Numbered from the stretch's first letter, positions 40,862 through 50,517 are shown. The stretch: DNA of 64,000 nt from Orbaceae bacterium lpD04 (GCA_036251935.1 CP133967.1:1683488-1747487); one strand, 5' to 3'. Made by a program: numbers and translations. Notes: generated by a model not told the origin, from the sequence alone.

Positions 40862-42270
40862 CTACTTTGATTTAGAATTAGTAAAAATTGCCTGTCCTGT
40901 GAATTTCTGTTTAAATTCATCGAGAGGAGTAAAATATTGGCGCCCTCCAGCAGGATCTCTAATTGCAACAACCGCTTTACCATTTTTAACTGTTATACCA
41001 TCAACAACAACAGCATGTCCGCCTCTATTTAAGTTAATCGCAACAATAACAGGGTTGCCTTGAGATGTAGCTATCGATATTTGTTCAAGTGATGCCTTAG
41101 AAATAAATCTAGCATCATTTACTCCTTGATTTTTTAAAGCTTTAGTCACATCTAACATACTTGCTCCTCCTGTTCCTACCTTAGAATCAGTAATAAGTTT
41201 GCCTAGGTCATATTCCTTTCCTAGAGTATTCAATGACATTGCACAAGAGTTTGCTCCACAAGTTGGAAAATTACCTTGGTTTAATACTAAGCGATCCCCA
41301 TTTCTAACAATGCTTGTGCTAGTAGGATTACCAGGTTCTAATTTACTAACCTTAACTGGCGTCCATTTACCATCAATCCACTGTATTACTTTACCACCTA
41401 AAGTCGCTGTTGCCGTTCCTGCAACCGTATAAAAAGTTGCCTCGCCAACATCGTGCCCTGTCATACTACCAAGATTATTTAATGCTGTTTCAAAGGAGTC
41501 TGCTGGTATTTCTTTATTTAGCCAGTCAACTGGAATACTGCCTATTTTCTTACCAAAGTCCCAAGTATCACTACCGATTTGATCTAGTGAATTATCATCG
41601 ATATAGCGAATCGTTTTATCAACGCCATCAATGGCTGAATCAACAAACTTATCAGGTGCATCCGTTATTCCCTCCCAAATAGCTTGAATTCTAGTATCAT
41701 CAGGATAATATTTATTATCTAGTTTTTCCCAATCAGTTCCATCTAAAGCCGATTACTTATAAGCATCCCATTTATCTCTGGATTCTTGTCTTATCCGATC
41801 ATACTCAGATTTCTGGCACTCCATATCTCCAGCACAGAATTGGACTGCCTCATGCATTTGTTGTCCCATCTCATTTGTGATTTGGTTGAGGGTATCTTGG
41901 AGTTCCCTATCTTTTTGCTTACTAAGTTCATTAGTTTCTTTGACTACCTGCATTTGACACTTTTTATCAGTATCACAAGCAGCATATTTTTTATCTGCTT
42001 CTTCAACATCTTTTGTCGTCAAATAGTTATTCTCAACCGCATTCTTACTACCTGTAACCGCGGTATCAACATCACTAATATTACCGCCACTTCCTGCGGC
42101 AACAGCAAGGCCACTGGTTAATTGCGCTAAGGCGCTAATGTTTTCTTTTTCAGCTTGCGTTAAGTCGCTTGGAGCTCGACCATCATACAGGGTTTTACGA
42201 ATATAATCAGCTGCCGCTTCACCCGAAACAGCGCCAATACAGCCCGCTAATTCGGAATTACCTTATGCTG
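40862..42270 (-). pseudogene. Orphan CdiA-CT with C39/papain-like peptidase domain, split by a stop
   Basis: Pre-toxin piece with SDVDTAVTGSKNAVENN, then a charged linker. A TAA at 41753-41755 follows WDAYK, after which the same frame continues (SALDGTDWEKLDN) to the end. The last 150 residues form a cysteine-peptidase-like domain: FPTCGANSCAMSLNTLG (Cys), NRGGHAVVVDG (His) and VAIRDPAGG (Asp). Upstream, the CAA of AAAQGNS is TAA at about 42262. The toxin would cleave target proteins in a recipient cell; here it is interrupted. Confidence 0.7.
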
Positions 42271-42291
42271 CATCTTAAACTGTATATTAAC

Positions 42292-42735
42292 TTACTTAAT
42301 TTTCGTTCAAAATCTATCGTAATATATATTTTTAATATAAAAATGGCGGCTAAATTCAACATCTAAGTGCGAATCCAGTTTAAAAAAGGCTTAATAAGGT
42401 ATTTTATATTTAAACCATTTTCTTGGGCGATGGTTCAGTCGATTTAAAGAGAGAGTTTTTAAATCTATTTCATGAGATTGAGGAGCTGCTGGAAGAAGAT
42501 AAGACGGAGGCCTTTTTTACTAAAAAGCAGCTTATCTGATCCAGAGTAAAATATTGCGAGAGCGCTCGCAACGGCATTATACCGTTGACTATATCAGTGT
42601 CTGCCACCGCCCCACTACAGCAAACACCCAGCACTAAACCAAAAAGGCAACTGACTAGAACAGTTCAGCTTCACCACCAGCAAGATTACCGCTAAAAAAG
42701 GCAAGTTGATTGTTGAACTAGCGAGATAGATAGCA
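42292..42735 (+). pseudogene. R2 block with XRE-like tail, copy 3, and decayed symE
   Basis: The leader TTTTCGTTCAAAATCTATCG is present, but the regulator tail has an insertion (42360-42420) and reads EIEELLEEDK in part. From about 42540 a symE remnant can be traced (TTGCGAGAGCGCTCGCAACG to GAACTAGCGAGATAG) with several frame breaks. The most decayed copy. Confidence 0.45.
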
Positions 42736-42832
42736 TAATGAGAAGATAATTAACTCGATTCTGCGACGGAGATCGCAGAGCCGAGCTAATTTTGAAGGTT
42801 TGAACTAGTACAACTAAGAGCTTTTACTTTAT

Positions 42833-43207
42833 TTACTCAGCATACTCTTTACGCAAATAAATCCATCCTAAACTCCCTCTTTTATCCAATATTGAAATAG
42901 GTGATGGAATAATAAGCAGATTAAGGTTCATCTGTTTTATATTTAAAATTGGATTATTATTCCAATCAAAGAGAACTGGATAAGCACTGGAAATAGCATC
43001 CGTATCAATATTCTGCATTTCTTCCTCTTCATCCTCTGTCAATTCATTATCAAAAAATACGTTAATATCCATTATTTCATTAACGTAATTTAATGAAATT
43101 CCTCTTATTTTTTTTGTTGCGACACCCAATAAGCTATTCATTATATAGAATTGCATCTTAGATCTAATATCAATTATTTTTTCTGGTGGCAATTTATTAT
43201 TGTTCAT
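42833..43207 (-). CDS. Orphan immunity-like protein
   Basis: A 124-residue acidic protein starting MNNNKLPPEKIIDI; blocks MNSLLGVATKKIRGISL and VNVFFDNELTEDEEEEMQ resemble colicin-type immunity proteins seen alone in CDI and Rhs loci. The frame could open further upstream at 43273, but that extension overlaps a symE fragment, so 43207 is preferred. No toxin remains upstream. Confidence 0.55.
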   Translation of the reverse strand: MNNNKLPPEKIIDIRSKMQFYIMNSLLGVATKKIRGISLNYVNEIMDINVFFDNELTEDEEEEMQNIDTDAISSAYPVLFDWNNNPILNIKQMNLNLLIIPSPISILDKRGSLGWIYLRKEYAE

Positions 43208-43269
43208 TTTACGGTCTCGCAGGTACAATATGTACCCCCTTTGGTTCACTAACCCCAGACCACAGCTAA

Positions 43270-43378
43270 CCATTAATGGGCGCTGGCTGGAGCAGCTCGG
43301 CTTTTACCCCGGGTTGCCGTCATCATTAAAGTTGAACAGGACAAGTTGATTATTGAACTTGCGATGCAGATCTAAAAA
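43270..43378 (+). pseudogene. symE-like 3' fragment
   Basis: RWLEQLGF, then after a one-base shift VIIKVEQDKLIIELAMQI and a stop: the terminal third of a SymE-like protein, sandwiched between two immunity genes of opposite orientation. Confidence 0.5.
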
Positions 43379-43384
43379 ATAGGT

Positions 43385-43417
43385 AAAAAGATCCCAGTAT
43401 CAGGCTGGGATCTTTTT
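43385..43417. terminator. Bidirectional terminator after immunity gene 43429-43746
   Basis: AAAAAGATCCCAG (43385-43397) and CTGGGATCTTTTT (43405-43417) pair perfectly over 13 bp with a 7-base loop, giving T-runs on both strands. It sits 12 bases after the stop of the minus-strand immunity gene and just past the plus-strand symE fragment. Confidence 0.8.
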
Positions 43418-43428
43418 TAACAATAAAA

Positions 43429-43746
43429 CTAAACCTGAAAATCACTCCGCTGGGATAGTTCTAAAAGCTCTTTTAGATAACGATGGTATTGTTTACCTTT
43501 ATTCATTTTTGCGTATTCCTCAATAGTGATAATTCCGTCATTTATAATTGAATTATCAATTCGAGAAATTTCAAGAGTAATAACAGACTCACCATTAATA
43601 AGATAAGTATATATATCTTCACCCTGTTCTATCATGTGATATAAACAACATGCTGAAGCCACTGTATTAAAAACGCTTTTTAAGTAAGGAATAACGATTT
43701 CTTGTTCCATCTTATTGAATTCAGCCATTACTTGATCATTAGTCAT
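43429..43746 (-). CDS. Putative CDI immunity protein, paralogue of 38054-38389
   Basis: A 105-residue protein overlapping the toxin stop by 4 bases. MIEQGEDIYTYLINGESVI and ISRIDNSII are shared with its paralogue. Intact, with a strong terminator after it. Confidence 0.7.
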   Translation of the reverse strand: MTNDQVMAEFNKMEQEIVIPYLKSVFNTVASACCLYHMIEQGEDIYTYLINGESVITLEISRIDNSIINDGIITIEEYAKMNKGKQYHRYLKELLELSQRSDFQV

Positions 43747-44945
43747 TTTATTTTTCCTGGTGTTACCGTTACTAAATTGCCTTTTTTATCAGTAAGTACC
43801 GTCATAGTATTTGTTGGCTTACCACTAAATTTATCTATACCTATATTTTTGTCTAATGTAATAACTCGTTCATAAAGCGTATCGGTCTTACCAGTGACTT
43901 TATTGTACGAAGATCTAGTATTACTAATTGGAATTTTAGTTGTATCAGAACTATTCAGAATCGCCTTGGCCTCTGCTTCACTAATTGTAAATTGACTAGC
44001 ATTCGTTTTACCTGAGAAATGGCGATTTTGTACATGAATCCAACCAGCTTCAGTGTCACCAGTTTTCACATTAATACGAGACTGAACTATTGGATTTTCT
44101 AAATCTGTTTTAGCGATTGCTTTATCAGAGCCATTCGATACCTTGTATCCATTGGTGGTTGTCCCCGTCGTCCCCTTTCCAGCATTCGGCGCCTCTTTAA
44201 TAATATTCGGCCCGACTACTGCTGCTATACCGGCTAAATCATTACTAATTCGCATCCCTAAGACTATCTTATCTGCGGTTTCTTTGTCAAGATTCCAGTT
44301 TTCGCTTATCCGCTGTGCTAAAATATCTCGATCTTTTTCCACTTGCGCAACATTAAGATCAAATTGTAAAGACTCAATATCTTTATAACCATCATAATAT
44401 TTAGTATAAGTCCCATAAGCATCATTATAGCTCTTTTGATCCGCTGGCTTTAATGTCTCAAAATACGATTGATAAGCTTCATCTAATTTTTTACGTTCTG
44501 ATGCACATTCATCCGAACTGATATTTTGACACACTTGATTTAGCTTTTCATTGCGTAGCTTATCTAAATTTTCTTTCGTTAACACTTCATTTTGTAACGC
44601 TTGCTTTTCGTCATCAGAAACAACCATTGTCCCTTTTTCAATCAAGTCTAATTTAGCTTGAGCATCCTTCTTCTCTTTATCTTCCTGCGCACTCAAAAAG
44701 TTATTCTCAACCGCATTTTTACTACCTGCAACCGCGGTACCAACATCACCAATATTACCGCCACTTCCTGCGGCAACAGCTAAACCACTGGCTAATTGAG
44801 CTAAAGCGCTGATGTTTTCTTTTTCAGCTTGCGTTAAATCGCTTGGATCTCGACCATCATACAGGGTTTTACGAATATAATCAGCTGCCGCTTCACCCGA
44901 AACAGCGCCAATACAGCCCGCTAATGCGGAATTACCTTATGCTGC
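43743..44945 (-). CDS. Orphan CdiA-CT, RHF-type toxin (full CT)
   Basis: The frame is open from about 44938: NSALAGCIGAVSGEAAADY, the pre-toxin block, VENN, a coiled charged linker (residues KLDLIEKGTMVVSDDEK onward), then the CT with IVQSRINVKTGD, HVQNRHFSGKTNASQFT and the ending TNTMTVLTDKKGNLVTVTPG. At its 5' edge CAA of AAAQGNS has become TAA (about 44938), the same change as at 42262. The CT looks intact. Its activity is unknown; the His-rich RHF block is a candidate active-site part. Confidence 0.7.
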
Positions 44946-44965
44946 ATCTTAAACTGTATATTAAC

Positions 44966-45152
44966 TTACTTAATTTTCGTTCAAAATTTATCGTGATATA
45001 TGTTTTTAATATAAAAATTGCGGCTGCTGCTTAAAGCTTATTAGTGAAATAATAGCGGGTTATGCCCGATTTGAAGATAGAGAGTTTTTAAAGCCGTTTC
45101 AGACGTTTGAGAAGATAAGACGATGGTTAAGATATTTTTAGTTAAACAACGA
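44966..45152 (+). pseudogene. R2 block with XRE-like tail, copy 4
   Basis: Same leader and regulator tail as the other copies (REFLKPFQTFEKIRRW after a deletion); the stop codon TGA has changed to CGA. Directly precedes a symE pseudogene, conserving the regulator-symE order. Confidence 0.45.
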
Positions 45153-45201
45153 AATAAATATAAAATAACCGGCGGTGACCTTTTATCAGTGCTTAATTAT
45201 C

Positions 45202-45461
45202 ATGACTAACGCACATTCTACGGTAAAAACCGATAAACCAAAACCGCAAGTAAAGCATTGCGAGAAAGCTCGCAGCGGTATTATACCGTCGGCTATATCA
45301 GCGTCCACCATGAACCCAAAAGCCCAACAGAGGTTCACTACAGCAAACACCCAGCACTACACCTAAAAGGCAACTGGCTGGAACAGTTCGGATTTAACAA
45401 CGGCAAGATCGTTATCATTACCGCTAAAAAGAGCAAGTTGATTGTTGAAATTGCGAGGTAG
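45202..45461 (+). pseudogene. symE-like pseudogene, single frameshift
   Basis: MTNAHSTVKTDKPKPQVKHC opens the gene. A one-base shift near 45258 then moves the rest to another frame: YYTVGYISVHHEPKSPTEV, HYSKHPALHLKGNWLEQFG and KKSKLIVEIAR to the stop at 45461. One repair would restore a complete SymE-like protein of about 87 residues. The gap 45462-45620 holds only an 8-bp hairpin (AACACTCA/TGAGTGTT). Confidence 0.7.
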
Positions 45462-45620
45462 ATCGTATAATAAATAACACTCAACTAAAACCTCTCAAAT
45501 TCTTGCTGAGTGTTAACTTAAAGAATGGAACGTTATTACCCAAGTTACAACTTAAATTCAAAATTAGAGGGTAGCCATCAAATTTTAACTCGTTTTAAAA
45601 AGTTAATTTGACGATTACAG

Positions 45621-45896
45621 TTAGTAACTAATTAATTTATATAATTGCGTTCTCAAAAAATCCAATCGTTCATTCTCATCAAACAATGGGGTTTTATCTT
45701 CATAAAGAACAATATCATTAAAAGATCCCATACCGCCAAATACCTTTGCTAATTGACTTTTTACAAATAAAGGATCAACTGCAATTTCGTCTTTAAATTT
45801 AATAAAACTATTCCCCCAGTCTGGATAACCGCCTTTAATCAACAATTCAGATATTTCATAAAGAATTTCTTTCATTTTTTCATCATTATTTATCAT
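45621..45896 (-). CDS. Immunity protein, DUF6966-like
   Basis: A 91-residue protein. VFGGMGSFNDIVLYED and the C-terminal LFDENERLDFLRTQLYKLIS fit the DUF6966 immunity proteins often found after this kind of toxin (family name from memory). It overlaps the toxin stop by 4 bases. Intact. Confidence 0.7.
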   Translation of the reverse strand: MINNDEKMKEILYEISELLIKGGYPDWGNSFIKFKDEIAVDPLFVKSQLAKVFGGMGSFNDIVLYEDKTPLFDENERLDFLRTQLYKLISY

Positions 45897-47112
45897 TTTA
45901 ATGGACTAACCTCTTTAATTTCTATTCCTTTTATTGACCATAACTTAGGAACAACTATTTGTTCAGTACCACCAACGTAAACTCCATTTTGGGACCTAAC
46001 CTCTCCGACATAAACTTTCGTTCCCGCGGGGATTTTTATAGCTATTGATGAATCAATTGGAGAAGTAGCGCCCCCCGGCCATTGTGGTAAAACAGCTTTG
46101 TCTATACGGGTTTGTAACACTCCTTGAGGTGATTCCGTACTAAAAAATTGATCGAACGGCTTATCTGCGGTACCCGCTCTATACAAAATAGTATCTTGTT
46201 GTAACATTACTTCCTTATACTTAGCACCAGCAAGGTACCGGCTAAATCATTAGAAAGAGGTCCTGGTTTTACCGCTGAATATTCACCTAAAATTTTTCCT
46301 TGTAAATTACTACCAGTTCCCTTTCCGGCATCCTCTATATTTGGTTTCACCACCCCACTACCAGTCTGAGAACCCTGACTTTTTTCAGTTTTATTATTTA
46401 ACAAATCCTCGGCTTTAGCCACACCGTTTGCTACATTACCTTTTCCTTTAGAAACGGGTTTATAGCCAACATCAACAGCAACCTTGGTCATAATTAAATA
46501 AGAGGCTATATTGGCCATTACATTGACATCAATTGCTAGTTTATGGACTTCGTATGCCTCGTCAAACGACACATTATGAGCTTTCATATAGTTTTCTAAT
46601 GTGTACATCCATGCTCCAGCTTCGCTTTTCGCAAAAGTTGCATCGACTTTCTTTGCTGCTTCTATATTATAAAATAATTCTTTAACTAACAATGGATTGC
46701 TAGCAGGGTACGCTGAATATTCTGTATCATATTGAGCTTTCATATCAGCAACTATTTTATGGGCAGATTGGCACGCATCTGACGTTTTTGAACCTATTTG
46801 ACAAACATCATTGATATATTCATCTGTCGCTTTATCAATTGCATGGATAGAATCAATTCCAGCTTGAATTGCAGCCTTGTCATCTTCATTTTTTGCATTT
46901 TTTAATAGCAATTCTAACTGCTATAATCGAGAGGTCTCTGCTGGACTCAACAAGTTATTCTCAACTGCATTCTTACTTCCTGCAACCGCGGTACCAACAT
47001 CACCAATATTACCGCCACTTCCTGCGGCAACAGCAAGGCCACTGGCTAATTGCACTAAGGCGCTGATGTTTTCTTTTTCAGCTTGCGTTAAGCTGCTTTG
47101 GGTATAGAGCAT
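45893..47112 (-). pseudogene. Orphan CdiA-CT with YRAGT-type toxin domain, nonsense and frameshift
   Basis: Pre-toxin piece (QASGLAVAAGSGG-type, VENNLLSPAETSRL), then a TAG at 46919-46921, a 220-codon linker, and a one-base loss near 46229 (TTT to TT). The toxin domain then continues in the other frame: DTILYRAGTADKPFDQFF, PQGVLQTRIDKAVLPQWPGG, AIKIPAGTKVYVGEV. This recurrent domain resembles ADP-ribosyltransferase-like polymorphic toxins, but that is a tentative reading. Two lesions make expression of a whole toxin impossible without repair. Confidence 0.7.
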
Positions 47113-47185
47113 TATAGCGGAGGCTTCACCTTAAACAGCGTCAAATAAGGCGCACTGGTACCAGCTAGCCTACCTGTGATATTAG

Positions 47186-47386
47186 CTTACTTCATTTTCG
47201 TTCAAAATCTATCGTGGTATATGTTTTTAATATAAAAATAGCGGCTGCATCTCAAAGCTTATTAATGAGATGGTAGCGGATTATGTCCGATTTAATGACA
47301 GAGAGTTTTTTAAGCTGATTAAAGCGATTGAGAAGCTGCCGAAAGAAGATAAGATAGTGGTTAAGATATTTTTAGTAAAACAATGA
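47186..47386 (+). pseudogene. R2 block with XRE-like tail, copy 5
   Basis: Leader as in the other copies; the tail reads DRVFFKLIKAIEKLPKEDK-like and IVVKIFLVKQ and stops at 47386. The pre-toxin scar at 47113-47185 (GGCGCACTGGTACCAGCTAG) matches that at 34.2 kb, so both sites arose from the same joint. Confidence 0.5.
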
Positions 47387-47454
47387 AATAAATATAAAAC
47401 AATATATTAATGCAGCAGTAACAGGCAGAAACCTGTTACCAATGCTTAATTATC

Positions 47455-47681
47455 ATGACTAACACCCATTCTACGGCAAAACCACAAATAAAACATTGCG
47501 AAACAGCTCGCAGCGACATTATACCGTCGGCTATATCAGCGTCCACCATGAACCCAAAGCAAGCCCAACAGAGGTTCACTACAGCAAACATCCAGCCTTG
47601 CACCTAAAAGGCAACTGGCTGGAACAGTTCGGATTTACTACCGGTAAGCCCGTCACTATCACCGTTAAAAAGGCAAGTTGA
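47455..47681 (+). pseudogene. symE-like pseudogene, frameshifted
   Basis: Opens with MTNTHSTAKPQIKHCE, shifts frame near 47500, then reads HYTVGYISVHHEPKASPTEV, HYSKHPALHLKGNWLEQFG and PVTITVKKAS before an early stop caused by a short A-run. Followed by a 9-bp hairpin (47706-47727). Confidence 0.65.
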
Positions 47682-47760
47682 TTGTTGAACTTGCGATGCA
47701 GATCTAGAGATTTAAAAATAAATCTCTCCGCTGGTTAGGTCGGGATTGTCCCTATTCTAT

Positions 47761-48003
47761 TTATGAAGCAATTAAATCTTGCTTTGCTTCATTTAAAATA
47801 TTAATAAATTCACTCAGTGGGAATTTAGGTGTTACTGGTTCTGTTAATATTCTCAAATCAAAGAAAAACTCTATTTCTATATTATCGATACCTTTATCTT
47901 TATTAAGTTGACAAAGTATTTGTCCCTTATAGGATACTTCAACAGTTATTTCTTCATATTTATTATCACTAAAGAAATCGATTTCAAAATCATTACTTAT
48001 CAT
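47761..48003 (-). CDS. Immunity protein for the GFLDP-type toxin
   Basis: An 80-residue acidic protein: FEIDFFSDNKYEEITVEVS, KGIDNIEIEFF and a Pro-rich C-terminal helix. This small immunity protein regularly accompanies toxins ending in RLPNGQGIRYNADGSFSGFL-like sequence, in both CDI and Rhs proteins. Starts 4 bases after the toxin stop. Intact. Confidence 0.75.
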   Translation of the reverse strand: MISNDFEIDFFSDNKYEEITVEVSYKGQILCQLNKDKGIDNIEIEFFFDLRILTEPVTPKFPLSEFINILNEAKQDLIAS

Positions 48004-48006
48004 TGA

Positions 48007-48440
48007 CTATTTCCTTTTTGGATCTAAAAAGCCAGAGAAAGATCCGTCTGCATTATAACGAATTCCTTGTCCATTGGGTAATCTATATTCAATACCACCA
48101 CGGATAATTCAGTTTTAATTGCATTGGGATTTTCTAATACTCCCTTAACAAATTCACTAGCTGCCGCATTCTTTTGAGTAATATTACCTTTCAATGATTC
48201 AAATGTTCCGCCTTGTCTACCCGCATGTTTTTCCCAAGCTCTAGCCGCCTCAGATAATCCTTGAGCATTTACTTGCTTATTGGCAGAGTTAACTAATTCA
48301 TTGATGTTTAAATTATTACCAACTTGTCCTGCTGCACTCGTCCCCTTTTCAGCCAAATCTTGTGAGATACGTTCAATTTCTTTCGCGGATAACTTACCAC
48401 CAGAAGATAGACTTGAAGAGGCTAAATTAGCCAATTTTAA
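48007..48440 (-). pseudogene. Orphan CT, GFLDP-type polymorphic toxin, frameshifted
   Basis: A short module without pre-toxin domain: LANLASSSLSSGGKLSAKE, then AARAWEKHAGRQGGTFESL and NPNAIKTEL. An extra base near 48102-48106 throws the frame; in the correct frame the end reads GGIEYRLPNGQGIRYNADG, SFSGFLDPKRK and stops at 48007. This C-terminal fold is very common in Rhs and CDI toxins; its activity is not established to my knowledge. The region 48441-48613 holds only a hairpin (48569-48601). Confidence 0.7.
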
Positions 48441-48613
48441 TTAATTGCCATTGCACGGCGCTGACATGGCTGATAACTGATTGAGAATTTCCTAAACTCT
48501 GTGTATGAATTAAGTTATTTCCATTAGGTAAAGTGGTTTAAGCTAGTGCACATAATTAGAGGGTAATTAACTTAGCTCTGCGAGGTGAATCACAGAGCTA
48601 AGAAGTAAGAGTG

Positions 48614-48880
48614 TTAATCTTCCTTGATATATGAATCAAAAGTATTAGGATTTTTATTACTTGCAACTAGTATTCTTCCACATGAAGGACATATATAAAT
48701 CTCATGAGCATCTTTATCGTACAATTCTGTCAAATCATCAGGATATTCATTGTCCCTTATTCTTTCCCACGCTCCTACTATTTCCATCATGTTTTTCTGA
48801 GGAATAAGATCATATAAAAAATCCTCTTCCATAGTATGGACAGCCATTATATATCCACAACGACATACTAATTTTGACAT
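48614..48880 (-). CDS. Zinc-ribbon putative immunity protein
   Basis: An 88-residue protein with two Cys pairs, LVCRCGYIMAVHT at the start and YICPSCGRILVAS near the end, forming a zinc ribbon. Helix EIVGAWERIRDN sits between. It starts 1 base after the toxin stop region at 48882, in the usual immunity position. Intact. Confidence 0.65.
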   Translation of the reverse strand: MSKLVCRCGYIMAVHTMEEDFLYDLIPQKNMMEIVGAWERIRDNEYPDDLTELYDKDAHEIYICPSCGRILVASNKNPNTFDSYIKED

Positions 48881-48881
48881 T

Positions 48882-49985
48882 TTATTTTCCTTTTACTGGG
48901 CGATCGAAACGATGGATCTGACCTTTTGAATCTTGAAAGAATAGTGTATTGATATTTTTAACATTTGGTTTACCCCAAACTCTACCTGCCATTTGCTCCA
49001 TTTCTTTACCTGATAAATCTATTTGAGTAAGTACTGCTGTTGTTTGAGTATCTTTTTTCTCAATAGCTCTAATTATTTTTGTTTGATCTGTTATTTTTGG
49101 GGTATACACATCAACTTTACCAACGCCATTAACCCAAAGATCTTGAGTTCTGACTCCTGATTGGGTACTTTCTTTCTTAAATGTTACATCGTAGCCTAGC
49201 TCTGAAAACTTATTACCAGCTCTCAACTCATCCGCATTAGGTTTTGCTGATAGCTCATAAGTAACTTTACCTTCACGAACTACTGGTAAATTACCATTTC
49301 CATTAGGTATTACCTTATCTACATGCCCATTAACCCCTTTTCCTACATCACCAACAGCTTCCCCAACTATATTATTCGGCTTATTAGCTGTTGTCGAGGT
49401 TCCTTTTTCAGTGCTACTAACTGGTGGTTTGGTTCCTGTTGCTTCTTGTACTACTTTAGGTCCTACAATGGCAGCGGCTGCGGCCATTGCCGTATTGCTC
49501 ACTCTTTCCCAAAAAACTAAATTTCGAGAGGTTTCTATGCTAAACCCATAATTTTTAGTCAATTGCTGAGCTTTCCATTCTCGATAAGCCTCGACATCTT
49601 TTAAAGCTAAATCAAACTCTAATGAATTTATCTCTTTATAACCATCATACTGATCTTTATACTGACTTTGCAAATAATGATAATAAGGATCATCAGGACT
49701 TAACTTTCCATCATAGGACTTACCTGCGGCATCAAGATCTTGTCTTAGTTCTCCACATTTTGATGAGCTCAAGTTTTGGCATGCATCAATTAATGCTTCA
49801 TTCTTTTCTTTGCTCGATTGATTTATTTTATCTATTGCGGCCTGAGCTTTTTCTTTCTCTTCTGGCGAAAGATATGGTAATTGACGCTCTAAATCTGTTT
49901 TTATCTTATCTTCTGGTGCGTATAAATAGTTATTCTCAACTGCATTTTTACTACCTGCAACCGCGGTACCAACATCACCAATTTA
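48882..49985 (-). CDS. Orphan CdiA-CT, PD-(D/E)XK-like nuclease toxin
   Basis: The frame is open from GDVGTAVAGSKNAVENN (right edge) through a linker almost identical to that at 58.1-59.2 kb. It then diverges at GDVGKGVNG into a CT with ADELRAGNKFSELGYDVTF, TQDLWVNGVGKVDVYTP and a terminal block NINTLFFQDSKGQIHRF. The D...VDVY pattern after a helix is that of CdiA tRNase/DNase toxins with a restriction-endonuclease fold; the precise target is unknown. No start codon is visible at the 5' joint (49980). Confidence 0.65.
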
Positions 49986-50054
49986 GTTGACCGTTACACT
50001 CATCGCACTTGGGAAGAATTTAGATAGAATGCTTTTGATAGATAACAGATAAAA

Positions 50055-50354
50055 TTGTTTAAATTTGTGATAATACGACAAATGAAAAAACAACATGATG
50101 GTGATAATTTCACTTTCTGTGAGCTGTTGGTGGCGAATACGTTTCCGATTATGAACGCTTTTTTGATACGCATACCAATTTTTGAGTATGGATTGACAAA
50201 AATCATCGACATCAACAAAAATTGGCGTTATTTTATCTTCATTGATCTGAGCACTTTTGGATTATGTTGTTTGTCGTTATTCAATTTGATCCATGTTCAG
50301 ATGAATAATCCGCCTTTTTTTATTTTTTCCTTAAACGAAACTGAGGTTAAATAA
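50055..50354 (+). CDS. Hypothetical plus-strand frame, 99 residues
   Basis: An open frame between two modules with one hydrophobic stretch (FIDLSTFGLCCLSLFNLI). No family, no strong ribosome site (ATG or later GTG starts), and AT-rich codon use no different from the surrounding spacer. It may be a remnant of an unrelated gene trapped at the joint. The surrounding gap 49986-50517 otherwise holds a decayed symE tail and the hairpin at 50459-50498. Confidence 0.25.
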   Translation: MFKFVIIRQMKKQHDGDNFTFCELLVANTFPIMNAFLIRIPIFEYGLTKIIDINKNWRYFIFIDLSTFGLCCLSLFNLIHVQMNNPPFFIFSLNETEVK

Positions 50355-50458
50355 ACAATGGATAAGCTTAGACCTATTCTTTAAAAGCGTTTATTTGTAC
50401 CGCTAAAAGGTTAATTAGTCATCGAGCTTGCAGGGAAGATTACATTGTTAGAAGATAA

Positions 50459-50498
50459 TTAGCTCAGTTCTGCAATACAAATTGCAGAACTGAGCTAA
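50459..50498 (-). terminator. 18-bp perfect hairpin after the MafI-type immunity gene
   Basis: TTAGCTCAGTTCTGCAAT (50459-50476) pairs with ATTGCAGAACTGAGCTAA (50481-50498), loop ACAA. It is 20 bases past the immunity stop on the minus strand. The same AGTTCTGCGAT/ATCGCAGAACT core recurs after other immunity genes (57536, 61052, degraded at 42755 and 48569). No T-run follows, so it may act as an RNA-stability or recombination element. Confidence 0.5.
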
Positions 50499-50517
50499 CG
50501 GAATAAAATGACAAGAT

